A DNA stretch of 64,000 bases from Aliidiomarina soli (GTDB lineage Bacteria; Pseudomonadota; Gammaproteobacteria; Enterobacterales; Alteromonadaceae): assembly GCF_003986975.1 (NCBI RefSeq), contig NZ_PIPO01000001.1, forward strand, positions 434,001 to 498,000, read 5' to 3'. The position numbers and the translations under genes are program-made. Positions 8,966-17,328 of the stretch are shown here, piece by piece. Position 1 is the stretch's first letter; each line of letters begins with the position of its first letter. The notes below the pieces were generated by a model. It was not told the DNA's origin and did not search any database. It saw nothing but the letters and a program-made list of their open reading frames with translations.

Positions 8966-9295
8966 ATGACTACTGATATGAACAATGTATTTAAAGCGCT
9001 CGCTGACCCCCATCGCCGGGAACTCCTGGACCTTTTGTATAAAGAGAATGGGCAGACGTTGGGTGATCTTTGTAAGTGCATGTCAATGAGTCGGCAGGGA
9101 GTTGCAAAACACCTGGCGCTGCTTGAGGTTGCTCAGCTTGTTGTGGTGGTGTGGCAGGGTAGAGAAAAACTGCATTACCTCAACCCTGTGCCAATTCAAC
9201 AAATTCACGACCGCTGGATTGGTAAGTTCGAAGGCGAGCGTTTGCAAGCGCTGGAAACGCTAAGGAAGGCTCTTGATGATCAAAATGATGCGTAA
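8966..9295 (+). CDS. ArsR-family repressor (ArsR/SRPBCC pair)
   Basis: The frame opens at 8936, but that ATG lies inside the promoter, so I use the ATG at 8966 (109 residues; 8978 is also possible). The winged helix is clear: VFKALADPHRRELLDLLY, then MSMSRQGVAKHLALLEVAQLV as the recognition helix. There are no ArsR metal-binding cysteines in the usual ELCVCD position, though TLGDLCKCMSM has two cysteines nearby. Members beside SRPBCC genes are usually autoregulated, with an unknown organic ligand. The embedded palindrome upstream is the probable operator. Confidence 0.88.
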   Translation: MTTDMNNVFKALADPHRRELLDLLYKENGQTLGDLCKCMSMSRQGVAKHLALLEVAQLVVVVWQGREKLHYLNPVPIQQIHDRWIGKFEGERLQALETLRKALDDQNDA

Positions 9296-9315
9296 GCATT
9301 CAAAAGGAGCTAATC

Positions 9316-9795
9316 ATGGCCAAACCAGAATTTGTATATGTAACTTACATTGACACCACGCAGGATAAGCTGTGGCAGGCACTGACCAGTGGCGAGTTTA
9401 CCCGGCAGTACTGGGGTGGGCGAACGATAGAATCAGACTGGAAGAAAAACTCGCCAGTAAAGCACTTCAAAGAGGACGGGACCCTGGACTGGTCAGGCAA
9501 AGTGTTGGAAGCGGATCCGCCCAAACGTCTGTCTTACACATTTGACCCTGCAGTGGATGACGAGATGCCGGACTACCAGGGAGAAAAAGTCGATCTCAAT
9601 CATCCGGAAAAGCCATCCCGGGTGACTTTCGAAATCGACAAGTACATGGGTAAAGTACGGTTAACGCTGACTCATGACCACTTTGAAGAGGGCAGTAAAG
9701 TACTGCAGGGCATCAGCATGGGCTGGCCAGCGATTCTTTCGGGCCTGAAGTCTTTATTGGAGCGTAACGAACCGCTTTTCCCTGACTGGCGTTAA
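9316..9795 (+). CDS. SRPBCC/AHSA1-domain protein
   Basis: The 159 residues have the START-like helix-grip fold of the AHSA1 group: YVTYIDTTQDKLWQALTSGEFTRQYWGG at the start, LDWSGKVLEADPPKRLSYTF in the middle, and a C-terminal helix with GWPAILSGLKSLLE. Such proteins bind a hydrophobic ligand in a deep pocket. It starts 20 bp after the ArsR gene, behind AAAAGGAGC, so both share one repressed operon. The function is unknown beyond that pairing. Confidence 0.88.
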   Translation: MAKPEFVYVTYIDTTQDKLWQALTSGEFTRQYWGGRTIESDWKKNSPVKHFKEDGTLDWSGKVLEADPPKRLSYTFDPAVDDEMPDYQGEKVDLNHPEKPSRVTFEIDKYMGKVRLTLTHDHFEEGSKVLQGISMGWPAILSGLKSLLERNEPLFPDWR

Positions 9796-9865
9796 CTGAC
9801 TTCGGTTAACAACCTCTGACAGCCGTTTCAGAGTATGTCGATTGGGCGCAACGTCATTCGACTAA

Positions 9866-9912
9866 CTGGCGAGGGGCCACAGCGAACCCTGGATGCCCCT
9901 CGTCAGCTTTTA
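9866..9912 (+). terminator. Probable intrinsic terminator of arsR-SRPBCC operon
   Basis: CTGGCGAGGGGC (9866-9877) and GCCCCTCGTCAG (9895-9906) pair over 12 positions with one G-U, and the stem is followed by CTTTT. It lies 70 bp beyond the SRPBCC stop. The T-run is short, so termination may be partial before the next gene. Confidence 0.55.
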
Positions 9913-9926
9913 CGGGAGAAAATACA

Positions 9927-10844
9927 ATGACTGCGAGTAAACAAAAAATAGTGCCCAACCTGTGGTTCGATAACGAAGCAATAGAGGCGGCCCACTTCTA
10001 TTGTTCCATCTTTCCAGACTCCGCCATCACTCACACCACGACCTTGCACGATACCCCCTCGGGTGACTGTGATCTGGTGTCTTTTTCGCTGTCTGGGTAC
10101 TCGTTTATGGCCATCAGTGCCGGACCGTTATTCAAGTTCAATCCTTCAGTGTCATTTATGGTGAACTTCGATCCGTTACAGGATCACGATGCTAAGAAAC
10201 GAATTGACGAGGTCTGGGCAAAGCTGTCGGAAGGCGGCAAGGTGCTGATGCCTATCGATAAATACCCATTTAGCGGGCGTTACGGATGGATTCAGGATAA
10301 ATATGGTCTCTCGTGGCAGTTGATTCTCACTGATCCCGACGCTGAAGTACGGCCCTTTATTATCCCCTCGCTTATGTTCGTCGGCGATGTATACGCAAAG
10401 GCCGAAGAGGCCTCTGATTTCTATCTTGCTACCTTCAATGACAGCAAGCGCGGTGAGCTGGTGCGTTATCCGGCGGGCATGGAGCCGGATCAAGAAGGTA
10501 CAGTTATGTTCACAGACTTCACGCTTGAGGGACAGTGGTTTGCGGCTATGGACAGTGCCCGAGAGCACGGCCTTGCGTTTAACGAAGCTATTTCCTTTAT
10601 GGTCAACTGTAATGACCAGAGCGAAATTGATAGCTACTGGCAAACGCTTTCAGCAGTCGCTGAGGCGGAGCAATGTGGCTGGCTGAAGGACAAATACGGT
10701 CTTTCCTGGCAAATAGTTCCCAGCGTTTTAAGCGAGATGATGGAGGATAACGACCTTGCGCGACGAGACCGGGTCACTCAGGCCTTGTTGCAAATGAAGA
10801 AATTTGATCTTGCGGCGCTGCATCGCGCCTATGAAGACCGGTAA
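9927..10844 (+). CDS. Duplicated VOC/PhnB-like protein
   Basis: The 305 residues contain two tandem copies of the PhnB-like VOC domain. About 1-140 has IVPNLWFDNEAIEAAHFYCSIF-type residues (split here as IVPNLWFDNEAIEAA and HFYCSIF) and ends IQDKYGLSWQLI. About 145-275 has IIPSLMFVGDVYAKAEEASDFY and ends LKDKYGLSWQIVPSVL. Databases often name this group 3-demethylubiquinone methyltransferase, which is a misnomer for the fold. GGGAGAAAATACA precedes the ATG. The enzymatic role is unknown. Confidence 0.87.
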   Translation: MTASKQKIVPNLWFDNEAIEAAHFYCSIFPDSAITHTTTLHDTPSGDCDLVSFSLSGYSFMAISAGPLFKFNPSVSFMVNFDPLQDHDAKKRIDEVWAKLSEGGKVLMPIDKYPFSGRYGWIQDKYGLSWQLILTDPDAEVRPFIIPSLMFVGDVYAKAEEASDFYLATFNDSKRGELVRYPAGMEPDQEGTVMFTDFTLEGQWFAAMDSAREHGLAFNEAISFMVNCNDQSEIDSYWQTLSAVAEAEQCGWLKDKYGLSWQIVPSVLSEMMEDNDLARRDRVTQALLQMKKFDLAALHRAYEDR

Positions 10845-10900
10845 GCCCCGGGCTGCCAGGTCTTAACAACATAGGTCCTAACAATAATAAGGAAAACCTG

Positions 10901-12754
10901 ATGAAAAAACTGTTGCTAGCCTTGAGCCTCGCGCTGACCGTCCCGATGGGAATGGCAGCCATGGCTGAGGAGAAAAAGGATGATGGGTCCAGTTTCCACC
11001 AGCAGCTGGATGACTTCACCTCACAGATTATCAATGCCGATCCGGAACTGCGCAGCGTACTAGGGCTTACCGACGACGGAATTGGCGATCTGTCTCACCT
11101 GATGAGCGATGTTTCACTATCACGACGAGCGCAATTGCGCGCAGAGTTCGCGCAGGCATTGGAAGCGCTAGCGGAATACGACCGCGACGATTTGCAGGGG
11201 CAGGAGCGCTGGAGCCATGACATGGCAGCCTGGTTGTATCATACTCAACTCGACCTCTTAGCATTTGATTGGGCCCCGGCCTGGATGCCGGGTGGAGGCT
11301 CAGTCTATGCAGTCGACCAGTTGTTTAGCATCCCGGTGATGATCCCACAGTTTATGCAGAACCATCATGCCATCAGCGATGAAGATGATGCGCTGAACTA
11401 CATCGCCCGACTCGAGGCCATTGGCCAAAAGCTGGACCAGATTCTCGCGAACTATGACATGCAGGCTGAACAGGGGGTGATACCGCCCAAGGTCGCATTG
11501 GAAGGTGCGGCTGCGCAAATACGCCAGTTATTGGCAGCGGATATCGGCTCCAGTGTGTTTGTTGAAGCTCTGCGGGATAAACTGGAAGGTGTCCCTGAGA
11601 TCGATGCGGAGCGCCGCCAGGCCTTATTGAGCGACGCCGAAACCGCTGTTGAAGAGCATACTAACCCAGCGTACGCACGGTTATTGGAGCGTCTGCAAGG
11701 CACACTCGATGACAATCCACCGAATAGAGGCGTATGGGCGTTACCCGACGGCAAAGCATTTTATGATGCTGCACTGCGCTGGAATACCAGCACCGATCTT
11801 GATGCCGAAGCTATTCATCAGCTAGGTATCGAGGAAGTCGCCCGTGTTGAACAGCAGATGGATGAATTACTGCGTGCTCAGGGACTGAACGAAGGTAGCG
11901 TCGGAGAGCGGGTGACGGAATTAGCAAAGGATCCGCGCTATGGTTATGAAGACTCTGACGCAGGCAGGGAAGAGGTGATTGCCGATATTGAAGCGGCACT
12001 TGCACGTCTTGACCCTTATATCCCAGAGTATTTTAACCGGGTGCCAGAGCAGTCATTGCAGGTGCTCCCTGTACCCGAACATGCGCAGGAAACGTCCCCC
12101 GGTGGCTACTACTTTCCGCCAGCGATGGATGGGTCGCGGCCCGGTACCTTCTTTATTAACCTCGGTGATATCGAATCAAACAATCGCTGGAGTCTGCCGA
12201 CCCTTGCGTACCACGAAGGTGCGCCCGGACATCACTTCCAGATATCGCTGAATCAGACTCTTGAGGATCTGCCTTTATTACGGCGTATTCTTAATCCCAG
12301 TCCGTTTACCGAAGGCTGGGCGCTGTATGCCGAGCAGCTTGTTGCTGAAATGGGCGTATACAACGACGACCCGCTCGGTGACCTGGGCCGACTGCAGGCC
12401 GAGATGTTCCGCTCCGTGCGCTTAGTGGTCGACACGGGGTTGCATCGCAAGCGCTGGACGCCGGAGCAAGCTGAAACCTATATGATTGATAAAACAGGTA
12501 TGAACCCTCGCGATGTCCGTGCTGAAATCAATCGCTATTTGGTGCAACCGGGGCAGGCTAGTTCCTACAAGATCGGCCACCTGAAAATGCTAAGCCTGCG
12601 TGAGAATGCCAAAGAGCGTTTGGGCGAGCATTTCGACATCCGCGGCTTCCACGACGTGGTCCTGGGAAATGGCGCATTGCCGTTGTTGGTTTTGGAGCAG
12701 GTTGTCGATGAGTGGGTAACTTCAGTGGAGGAAAAGCATGGATCTTCTGATTAA
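10901..12754 (+). CDS. DUF885 metallopeptidase-like secreted protein
   Basis: The 617 residues start with a signal peptide (about 1-22, KKLLLALSLALTVPMGMAAMA). The rest is the DUF885 fold, with the zinc-site-like motif YHEGAPGHHFQ around residue 438 (HExxxGHH) and a glutamate-rich helix with FTEGWALYAEQL about 40 residues later. That order resembles gluzincin carboxypeptidases. It should act in the periplasm. AAGGAAAACCTG precedes the start. It follows the VOC gene by 56 bp and is 12 bp from the next gene, so it is probably in one operon. Confidence 0.85.
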   Translation: MKKLLLALSLALTVPMGMAAMAEEKKDDGSSFHQQLDDFTSQIINADPELRSVLGLTDDGIGDLSHLMSDVSLSRRAQLRAEFAQALEALAEYDRDDLQGQERWSHDMAAWLYHTQLDLLAFDWAPAWMPGGGSVYAVDQLFSIPVMIPQFMQNHHAISDEDDALNYIARLEAIGQKLDQILANYDMQAEQGVIPPKVALEGAAAQIRQLLAADIGSSVFVEALRDKLEGVPEIDAERRQALLSDAETAVEEHTNPAYARLLERLQGTLDDNPPNRGVWALPDGKAFYDAALRWNTSTDLDAEAIHQLGIEEVARVEQQMDELLRAQGLNEGSVGERVTELAKDPRYGYEDSDAGREEVIADIEAALARLDPYIPEYFNRVPEQSLQVLPVPEHAQETSPGGYYFPPAMDGSRPGTFFINLGDIESNNRWSLPTLAYHEGAPGHHFQISLNQTLEDLPLLRRILNPSPFTEGWALYAEQLVAEMGVYNDDPLGDLGRLQAEMFRSVRLVVDTGLHRKRWTPEQAETYMIDKTGMNPRDVRAEINRYLVQPGQASSYKIGHLKMLSLRENAKERLGEHFDIRGFHDVVLGNGALPLLVLEQVVDEWVTSVEEKHGSSD

Positions 12755-12766
12755 TAAGGAAAAACA

Positions 12767-13219
12767 ATGACGAATAGAGTGAACCTTGGAAAGTCTGCGC
12801 CTGACCTGTATCAGGCAGTTATCGAGCTGGACCGGCTAGCGTCGGAAGCAGCGAACGAAGCCGGTATCGACGAAGGGTTTTCCCACCTTTTGCGCTTGCG
12901 TGCGTCCCAGATTAATCAGTGCGCATTTTGTGTCAGGTTGCATACACGGGATGCACTTGCCAGTGGGGAGTCCAGCGACCGAATCGCAGTGCTTCCGGCG
13001 TGGCGAGAAACTGCGTATTTCAGCGCGAAAGAAAGTGCAGCGCTGGAACTGATCGAAGCAATAACCATGATTTCAGACGGTCAGTTGCCGGATGAACTCT
13101 ATCAGCGCGCAGCAGAGAATTTGAGTAATGAGGAGATATCAGCTGTTGAATGGCTCGCTATAGTGATCAACACATGGAATCGGATTGCCATTTCCAGTCG
13201 CTACCCTGTACAAGAGTAG
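12767..13219 (+). CDS. Carboxymuconolactone-decarboxylase/AhpD-like protein
   Basis: The 150 residues carry the AhpD-type redox motif CAFCVRLH at residues 52-59 (Cys52, Cys55, His59) in [15 protein letters not shown]. This is the active site of the alkylhydroperoxidase-like CMD family. It is likely a cytoplasmic peroxide-handling or disulfide-exchange protein. It sits directly after the DUF885 gene (12 bp gap, AAGGAAAAACA) and just ahead of soxR, which fits an oxidative-stress setting. Confidence 0.87.
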   Translation: MTNRVNLGKSAPDLYQAVIELDRLASEAANEAGIDEGFSHLLRLRASQINQCAFCVRLHTRDALASGESSDRIAVLPAWRETAYFSAKESAALELIEAITMISDGQLPDELYQRAAENLSNEEISAVEWLAIVINTWNRIAISSRYPVQE

Positions 13220-13257
13220 GTATTGGTAACGATCAGGCGCAGAGGGCAGGAGGCTTT

Positions 13258-13743
13258 ATGGCGGACGAACCTAACTACAAGGTTGAAGGTGCAATTCTAT
13301 CTATCGGGCAGGTGGAAAAACGCAGCGGCGTTGCCGCTTCAGCCCTGCGTTTCTATGAGAAGAAAGGCCTGATCACCAGCACCCGTAATGCGGGCGGTCA
13401 ACGCCGTTACTTTCGTGAGGTATTGCGCAGGGTGGCGGTGATAAAAGCGGCGCAACGGCTGGGCATGCCGCTAGAAGACATCGCCGCCGCATTTTCGGCA
13501 CTGCCTGATGGGCGCACGCCAACGGTAGAAGACTGGCATAACCTGTCCACGCGTTGGCGCAGCCAGCTTGATGAGCGTATCGAACGGCTGCAGCTATTAA
13601 GAGACCAGCTGGATGACTGCATCGGTTGTGGCTGCCTGTCACTTAAAGCCTGTCCGTTGCGCAACCCTCATGATATTGCCGGGGAAGGCAGTCAGGGTGC
13701 GTCGCTGTTTGAGACAATGCACAACGAGGAGGGCGGTTCCTGA
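13258..13743 (+). CDS. soxR: Redox-sensing MerR-family activator SoxR
   Basis: This 161-residue MerR-type regulator has an N-terminal helix-turn-helix ([21 protein letters not shown], split here as [11 protein letters not shown] and [14 protein letters not shown]), a dimerisation coiled coil, and the [2Fe-2S] ligand set Cys121-x2-Cys124-x-Cys126-x5-Cys132, the SoxR spacing. Oxidation of the cluster would switch on target promoters in response to redox-cycling compounds. I start at 13258 because GGCAGGAGGCTTT precedes it; the frame is open to 13150 but overlaps the AhpD-like gene. No soxS is seen, as expected outside enterics. Confidence 0.93.
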   Translation: MADEPNYKVEGAILSIGQVEKRSGVAASALRFYEKKGLITSTRNAGGQRRYFREVLRRVAVIKAAQRLGMPLEDIAAAFSALPDGRTPTVEDWHNLSTRWRSQLDERIERLQLLRDQLDDCIGCGCLSLKACPLRNPHDIAGEGSQGASLFETMHNEEGGS

Positions 13744-13861
13744 CTCTATGTGACTGAAGCATTAAGGCGTCCATTTTGAAGTACGTACCTGAAGGCGTAC
13801 ACTGATCTTCGGCTTTGGAGCCACTACGAATAGGGTCCCCTAATTAAGGAATACATAGAAA

Positions 13862-14368
13862 GTGCAATTAGTTCTCCCCCACGCAAAGTACGAGCAGAGC
13901 TACCGCGACTACATCGCGGAGCTTGGCGATGAAGAGCGCTACCCGTTTCCGCTCGATTTTGAACATTCTAACTTTGATGAATTGCTCGCCAAGATAGAGC
14001 GCTTCAGAAATGGCATTGACCTCCCCGACGGCTTTGTCGCATCGACCACCTACTGGCTTGTGGATGGCGATGAAATTGTTGGAGTGGCCAATCTCAGGCA
14101 TTATCTGAATGATCGCATACGCCACGCCGGCGGCCATATTGGGCTTGGCGTTCGACCAGCTCGAAGAGGGCATGGCCTTGGTATTTTGTTGCTCAAACTA
14201 ACCTTAGAAAAGGCGTTTGAGCGTGGTATAAATCCAGTTCATATCCATTGCCACAAACACAATGAAGCATCCGCCAAGATGATTGTCGCCAATGGTGGGG
14301 TTCTGGAGTCGGAGCTCACTGACGACGGCGAGGTTGTGCAGCGGTATTTGGTTGCTACGGCACCGTAG
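13862..14368 (+). CDS. GNAT N-acetyltransferase
   Basis: The 168-residue protein starts at GTG 13862. The acetyl-CoA site is visible as HIGLGVRPARRGHGLGILLL (motif A, R/Q-x2-G-x-G/A) at about residues 99-118, followed by HCHKHNEASAKMIVANGG, the usual motif-B asparagine helix. The N terminus resembles the YjaB/RimI-like predicted acetyltransferases. The substrate is unknown. It stands alone between soxR and a small membrane gene. Confidence 0.85.
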   Translation: MQLVLPHAKYEQSYRDYIAELGDEERYPFPLDFEHSNFDELLAKIERFRNGIDLPDGFVASTTYWLVDGDEIVGVANLRHYLNDRIRHAGGHIGLGVRPARRGHGLGILLLKLTLEKAFERGINPVHIHCHKHNEASAKMIVANGGVLESELTDDGEVVQRYLVATAP

Positions 14369-14405
14369 CGTCTTATGAAGCGGAGTTTCTAAGAAGGGAT
14401 AGTGA

Positions 14406-14666
14406 ATGTTTGCGATGTTTGTTGTTCTTATCGTAGTGCCATTCTTGTTAGCTTGCGTTCTTCAGCCTTTTGCAGAAAGAACCGCTATTGCGGTTGGTAT
14501 TCTGGTACCAGTGATTGTTATAACCGCTATACCATATTTCGACCCCGATGCTGTAGGCGCACTTTATGGAGTACTTTACTTCATCTACGTGCCTATTTTT
14601 GCGATGGCAACGTATGGGTTCTGGGTTATTATTGGCGCTGTAATTGAAAGGATTAGAAATCACTGA
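14406..14666 (+). CDS. Small three-TM hydrophobic protein
   Basis: The 86 residues are almost wholly hydrophobic: helices at about 1-20, 27-43 and 51-80, ending in a charged ERIRNH tail. A second frame beginning at 14402 is cysteine- and tyrosine-rich and is a shadow. I choose 14406 for its clean membrane profile and AAGGGATAGTGA upstream. The family is not recognised. Confidence 0.55.
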   Translation: MFAMFVVLIVVPFLLACVLQPFAERTAIAVGILVPVIVITAIPYFDPDAVGALYGVLYFIYVPIFAMATYGFWVIIGAVIERIRNH

Positions 14667-14788
14667 CTATGTTGTGCTTACAGTCCCTTTAATAACTTTA
14701 CGCTGCTTTTTCTCTTTCTTGTCGGACAAAAAACAACCAGTTATTGATACTTAAACGACACCCTGTTTAAGAGTCCCAAGTAAGGGAA

Positions 14789-15073
14789 ATGAGTATGACT
14801 GGCGCGCCACAAGTTGAATTAGCAAAACTGCACGACGAATTCCCCATTCTGAACGATGTCCAGGGCACACTGGCCTTTCGAATGAATGAGGGAGAGTCAC
14901 AACCTGGCACTCTGATTTGGAGTCTTGATAGTGCGGTACAGCACCATCTCACCAGACTGGGAATCACAGCTCGCCTGCAGCGCCTTCTAGTGCATCTGGT
15001 TAAAGATCGGGACGGCGCCAACTGTGAAGGTAAAATAGAGTTTCAGCGCGGCCGTTTTCGGGTCTATTTTTAG
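14789..15073 (+). CDS. Hypothetical 94-residue protein
   Basis: The product is mixed and soluble, with QVELAKLHDEFPILNDVQGTLAFRMN (split as QVELAKLHDEF and PILNDVQGTLAFRMN) and a basic C terminus RGRFRVYF. TAAGGGAA lies upstream of the ATG. I do not recognise the family. It ends 39 bp before the racemase gene. The preceding 120 bp show no gene. Confidence 0.5.
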   Translation: MSMTGAPQVELAKLHDEFPILNDVQGTLAFRMNEGESQPGTLIWSLDSAVQHHLTRLGITARLQRLLVHLVKDRDGANCEGKIEFQRGRFRVYF

Positions 15074-15112
15074 TACTATCATGAGTCATCCGGCGAATAA
15101 AAGAGGTTCATC

Positions 15113-15808
15113 TTGAAAACCATAGGTTTAATTGGGGGCATGAGCTGGGAGTCAACGCAGACGTATTATCGGCTGATAAATCAAAAAGTAAGAGATGAAC
15201 TTGGTGGTTTGCATTCGGCAAAGCTGGTTCTCTACAGCGTCGACTTTGCCGAAATTGAGAGGTTACAGCACCAGGGAGACTGGCCTGCAACAGCTAAAAT
15301 ACTAAGCTCAGTTGGCCAGTCGGTTGAGTCGGCAGGTGCTGATTTTTTAGTGCTCTGTACGAACACCATGCATAAAGTTGCATCCGACATCGAGCAGGCA
15401 GTCGAGATCCCTTTTCTTCATATCGCCGATGCAACCGCCAATGTGCTTAAAAAGGATGGGCTAACCTGTGTAGGGCTGCTCGGCACCAAATTTACGATGG
15501 AGCAGAGGTTTTACATCGAGCGCCTCCAGCAGCATGGTATTCAGGTTGTTGTGCCAGATGAACAACAAAGGGACGAGATTCACTCTGTTATTTTCAATGA
15601 ATTGTGCCTGGGTGTGATTAAACCTAATTCGAAAATCCTGTATTTGGATGCAGTGACATCATTGGCAGCGCGTGGCGCTCAAGGTGTAATCCTGGCGTGT
15701 ACGGAGATTGGTCTTTTGATCCAGGCATCGGACACAGCAGTGAAGCTTTATGACACTACCGAAATTCATGCCGGGCAGGCAGTGCAATTAGCCTTGGGAA
15801 GAATCTGA
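15113..15808 (+). CDS. Aspartate/glutamate racemase family protein
   Basis: The 231 residues start at TTG 15113, behind AAAAGAGG. The family start MKTIGLIGGMSWESTQTYY is exact, and both catalytic cysteines of the cofactor-independent racemase fold are present: Cys82 in LVLCTNTMH and Cys196 in ILACTEIG. It should interconvert L- and D-aspartate or a similar amino acid in the cytoplasm. The YgeA-like start suggests a broad-specificity racemase. It stands alone, so the physiological substrate is open. Confidence 0.92.
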   Translation: MKTIGLIGGMSWESTQTYYRLINQKVRDELGGLHSAKLVLYSVDFAEIERLQHQGDWPATAKILSSVGQSVESAGADFLVLCTNTMHKVASDIEQAVEIPFLHIADATANVLKKDGLTCVGLLGTKFTMEQRFYIERLQQHGIQVVVPDEQQRDEIHSVIFNELCLGVIKPNSKILYLDAVTSLAARGAQGVILACTEIGLLIQASDTAVKLYDTTEIHAGQAVQLALGRI

Positions 15809-15915
15809 TAAATACCTCAGTTTAAGCTCACCAAATCTATGAAAGGAAACTTTGAGAGCAGGAAGGCGTCTGACTCTCAGTTTTGTGCAACCTTCCTTAT
15901 ATAGTTGGATTAATT

Positions 15916-16506
15916 ATGAAAAATAATAAAATACTCTTATTAATTGGTGCGCTTGTTGTGTTGACTGCATGCAGCAGCATTCCGCTTGGCACTATGATCA
16001 AAATGGTTAGACTGAATCCGTTGGATATGGACCCGCAGCAATTGGTGGTTGCGGTGAAGACACCTGAGGGACTAAAAGTACAAGAGGGTGATGTCGTTAT
16101 TGATTTTAGTTTTCGAACCGACGATCCAGATGTCAGCTTTGATCATCAGTTTCCGGTTGTGATCAACGATGACTATGCTGTGCCTGAGGGCTTAACAAAA
16201 GGCCTCAAGGAAAATGAAAGCATAACCGTGATGCAGCTGTCAGAAGACGACGCCCTTACCATGTACAACGCGCAGCAAGCGGTAAAAGAGTATCGCCGTA
16301 ATCATGAAGGTGGCGCCGGTAACATTGATTTAAGACTGGTTTCCGCTTGCCGGGACGAGAATTTTTCGTGGAGCGACTCGAAGTTGAATGTGTATTTGAA
16401 AACCACCGATGAAGAGAATTTTTTCCTATTTTTAAGAAACATGGATGTGACTGAGTTAGATGACGATATACAGCGTGATCTCAATTCGCTTTCCAGTTGT
16501 GCCTAA
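15916..16506 (+). CDS. Predicted lipoprotein
   Basis: The ATG at 15916 gives 196 residues with a lipoprotein signal: KNNKILLLIGALVVLTAC, lipobox LTAC, with the mature protein beginning CSSIPLG. An upstream frame opening at 15883 would place seven polar residues ahead and is less likely. The mature part is acidic and probably beta-rich, with no recognised family. Ser+2 after the cysteine suggests outer-membrane sorting. The stop is 16 bp before the beta-lactamase start, so the two may be co-transcribed. Confidence 0.7.
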   Translation: MKNNKILLLIGALVVLTACSSIPLGTMIKMVRLNPLDMDPQQLVVAVKTPEGLKVQEGDVVIDFSFRTDDPDVSFDHQFPVVINDDYAVPEGLTKGLKENESITVMQLSEDDALTMYNAQQAVKEYRRNHEGGAGNIDLRLVSACRDENFSWSDSKLNVYLKTTDEENFFLFLRNMDVTELDDDIQRDLNSLSSCA

Positions 16507-16522
16507 GTGAGCGAGCTATAGA

Positions 16523-17311
16523 ATGAAACTTAATTTGTTCCCACTCTTACTAGTCAGCATCGTATTTCCCGCTTTTGCGGCCAGCCAGGAACAGCCTGAC
16601 TGGAGCGATGTATTTGAAGAACATAATGCTGAAGGCACCATCGTTGTGGTTGACGGGCGTACGGACCGTAAACCTCCGATGGTGTTTGATGAAGAGCGGG
16701 CGGCAACACGCTTTTCACCAGCGTCGACCTTTAAGATCCCGCATACGCTGTTTGCTCTGGACGCGGGAGTAGTTGAGGACGAGTTTCAGGTCTTTGAATG
16801 GGACGGTGTAGAACGTGATTTCGCCGGGCACAACGGTGATCAGGATTTACGCTCAGCGATGCGTAATTCGACGGTATGGGTGTATCAGCAATTTGCCGAA
16901 CAAATCGGCGCTGAGAATGCGCAAGGCTATTTAGAGCGTATCGACTATGGCAACGCCGATCCCACAGTGGACAATGGCATTTATTGGATTAACGGTGAGC
17001 TTGCCATCTCTGCGCATGAGCAGATTGAGTTTCTGCAACGGCTGTATCGTAACGAACTACCGTTCTCAGTTGAGAACCAGAGACTGGTAAAAGATCTGAT
17101 GGTAGTGGAAGCTGGACGCGACTGGATTCTACGGGCAAAAACAGGTTGGGACGGGAGCCTCGGCTGGTGGGTCGGCTGGGTAGAATGGCCAACCGGGCCG
17201 GTGTTTTTCGCCCTCAATATAGACACACCAAATCGAATGGCCGACCTCGCGAAACGCGAGCAAATTACCCGTGAAATTTTGCTCGCCATCGGCGCATTGC
17301 CCGCCCCTTAA
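16523..17311 (+). CDS. Class D beta-lactamase, OXA-2-like
   Basis: This 262-residue serine beta-lactamase has a signal peptide (about 1-20, ending FAA). All class D motifs are visible: Ser68-Thr-Phe-Lys71, Ser116-Thr-Val118, Tyr142-Gly-Asn144, Trp155 near the carboxylated lysine and Lys206-Thr-Gly208. Long stretches, such as STFKIPHTLFALDAG, RSAMRNSTVWVY, AKTGW and WWVGWVEWPTGPVFFALNID, match OXA-2 as I remember it much more closely than OXA-10 or OXA-48. It would hydrolyse penicillins in the periplasm. No attC site or integrase flanks it; it sits behind a lipoprotein gene, so it looks chromosomal. Confidence 0.95.
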   Translation: MKLNLFPLLLVSIVFPAFAASQEQPDWSDVFEEHNAEGTIVVVDGRTDRKPPMVFDEERAATRFSPASTFKIPHTLFALDAGVVEDEFQVFEWDGVERDFAGHNGDQDLRSAMRNSTVWVYQQFAEQIGAENAQGYLERIDYGNADPTVDNGIYWINGELAISAHEQIEFLQRLYRNELPFSVENQRLVKDLMVVEAGRDWILRAKTGWDGSLGWWVGWVEWPTGPVFFALNIDTPNRMADLAKREQITREILLAIGALPAP

Positions 17312-17328
17312 TAGGGCGGCAGGTTACC

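Noticed and set aside
14402-14647. Cysteine- and tyrosine-rich 81-codon frame overlapping the small membrane gene.
   Set aside because: Composition is unlike protein; the overlapping frame from 14406 gives clean transmembrane helices.
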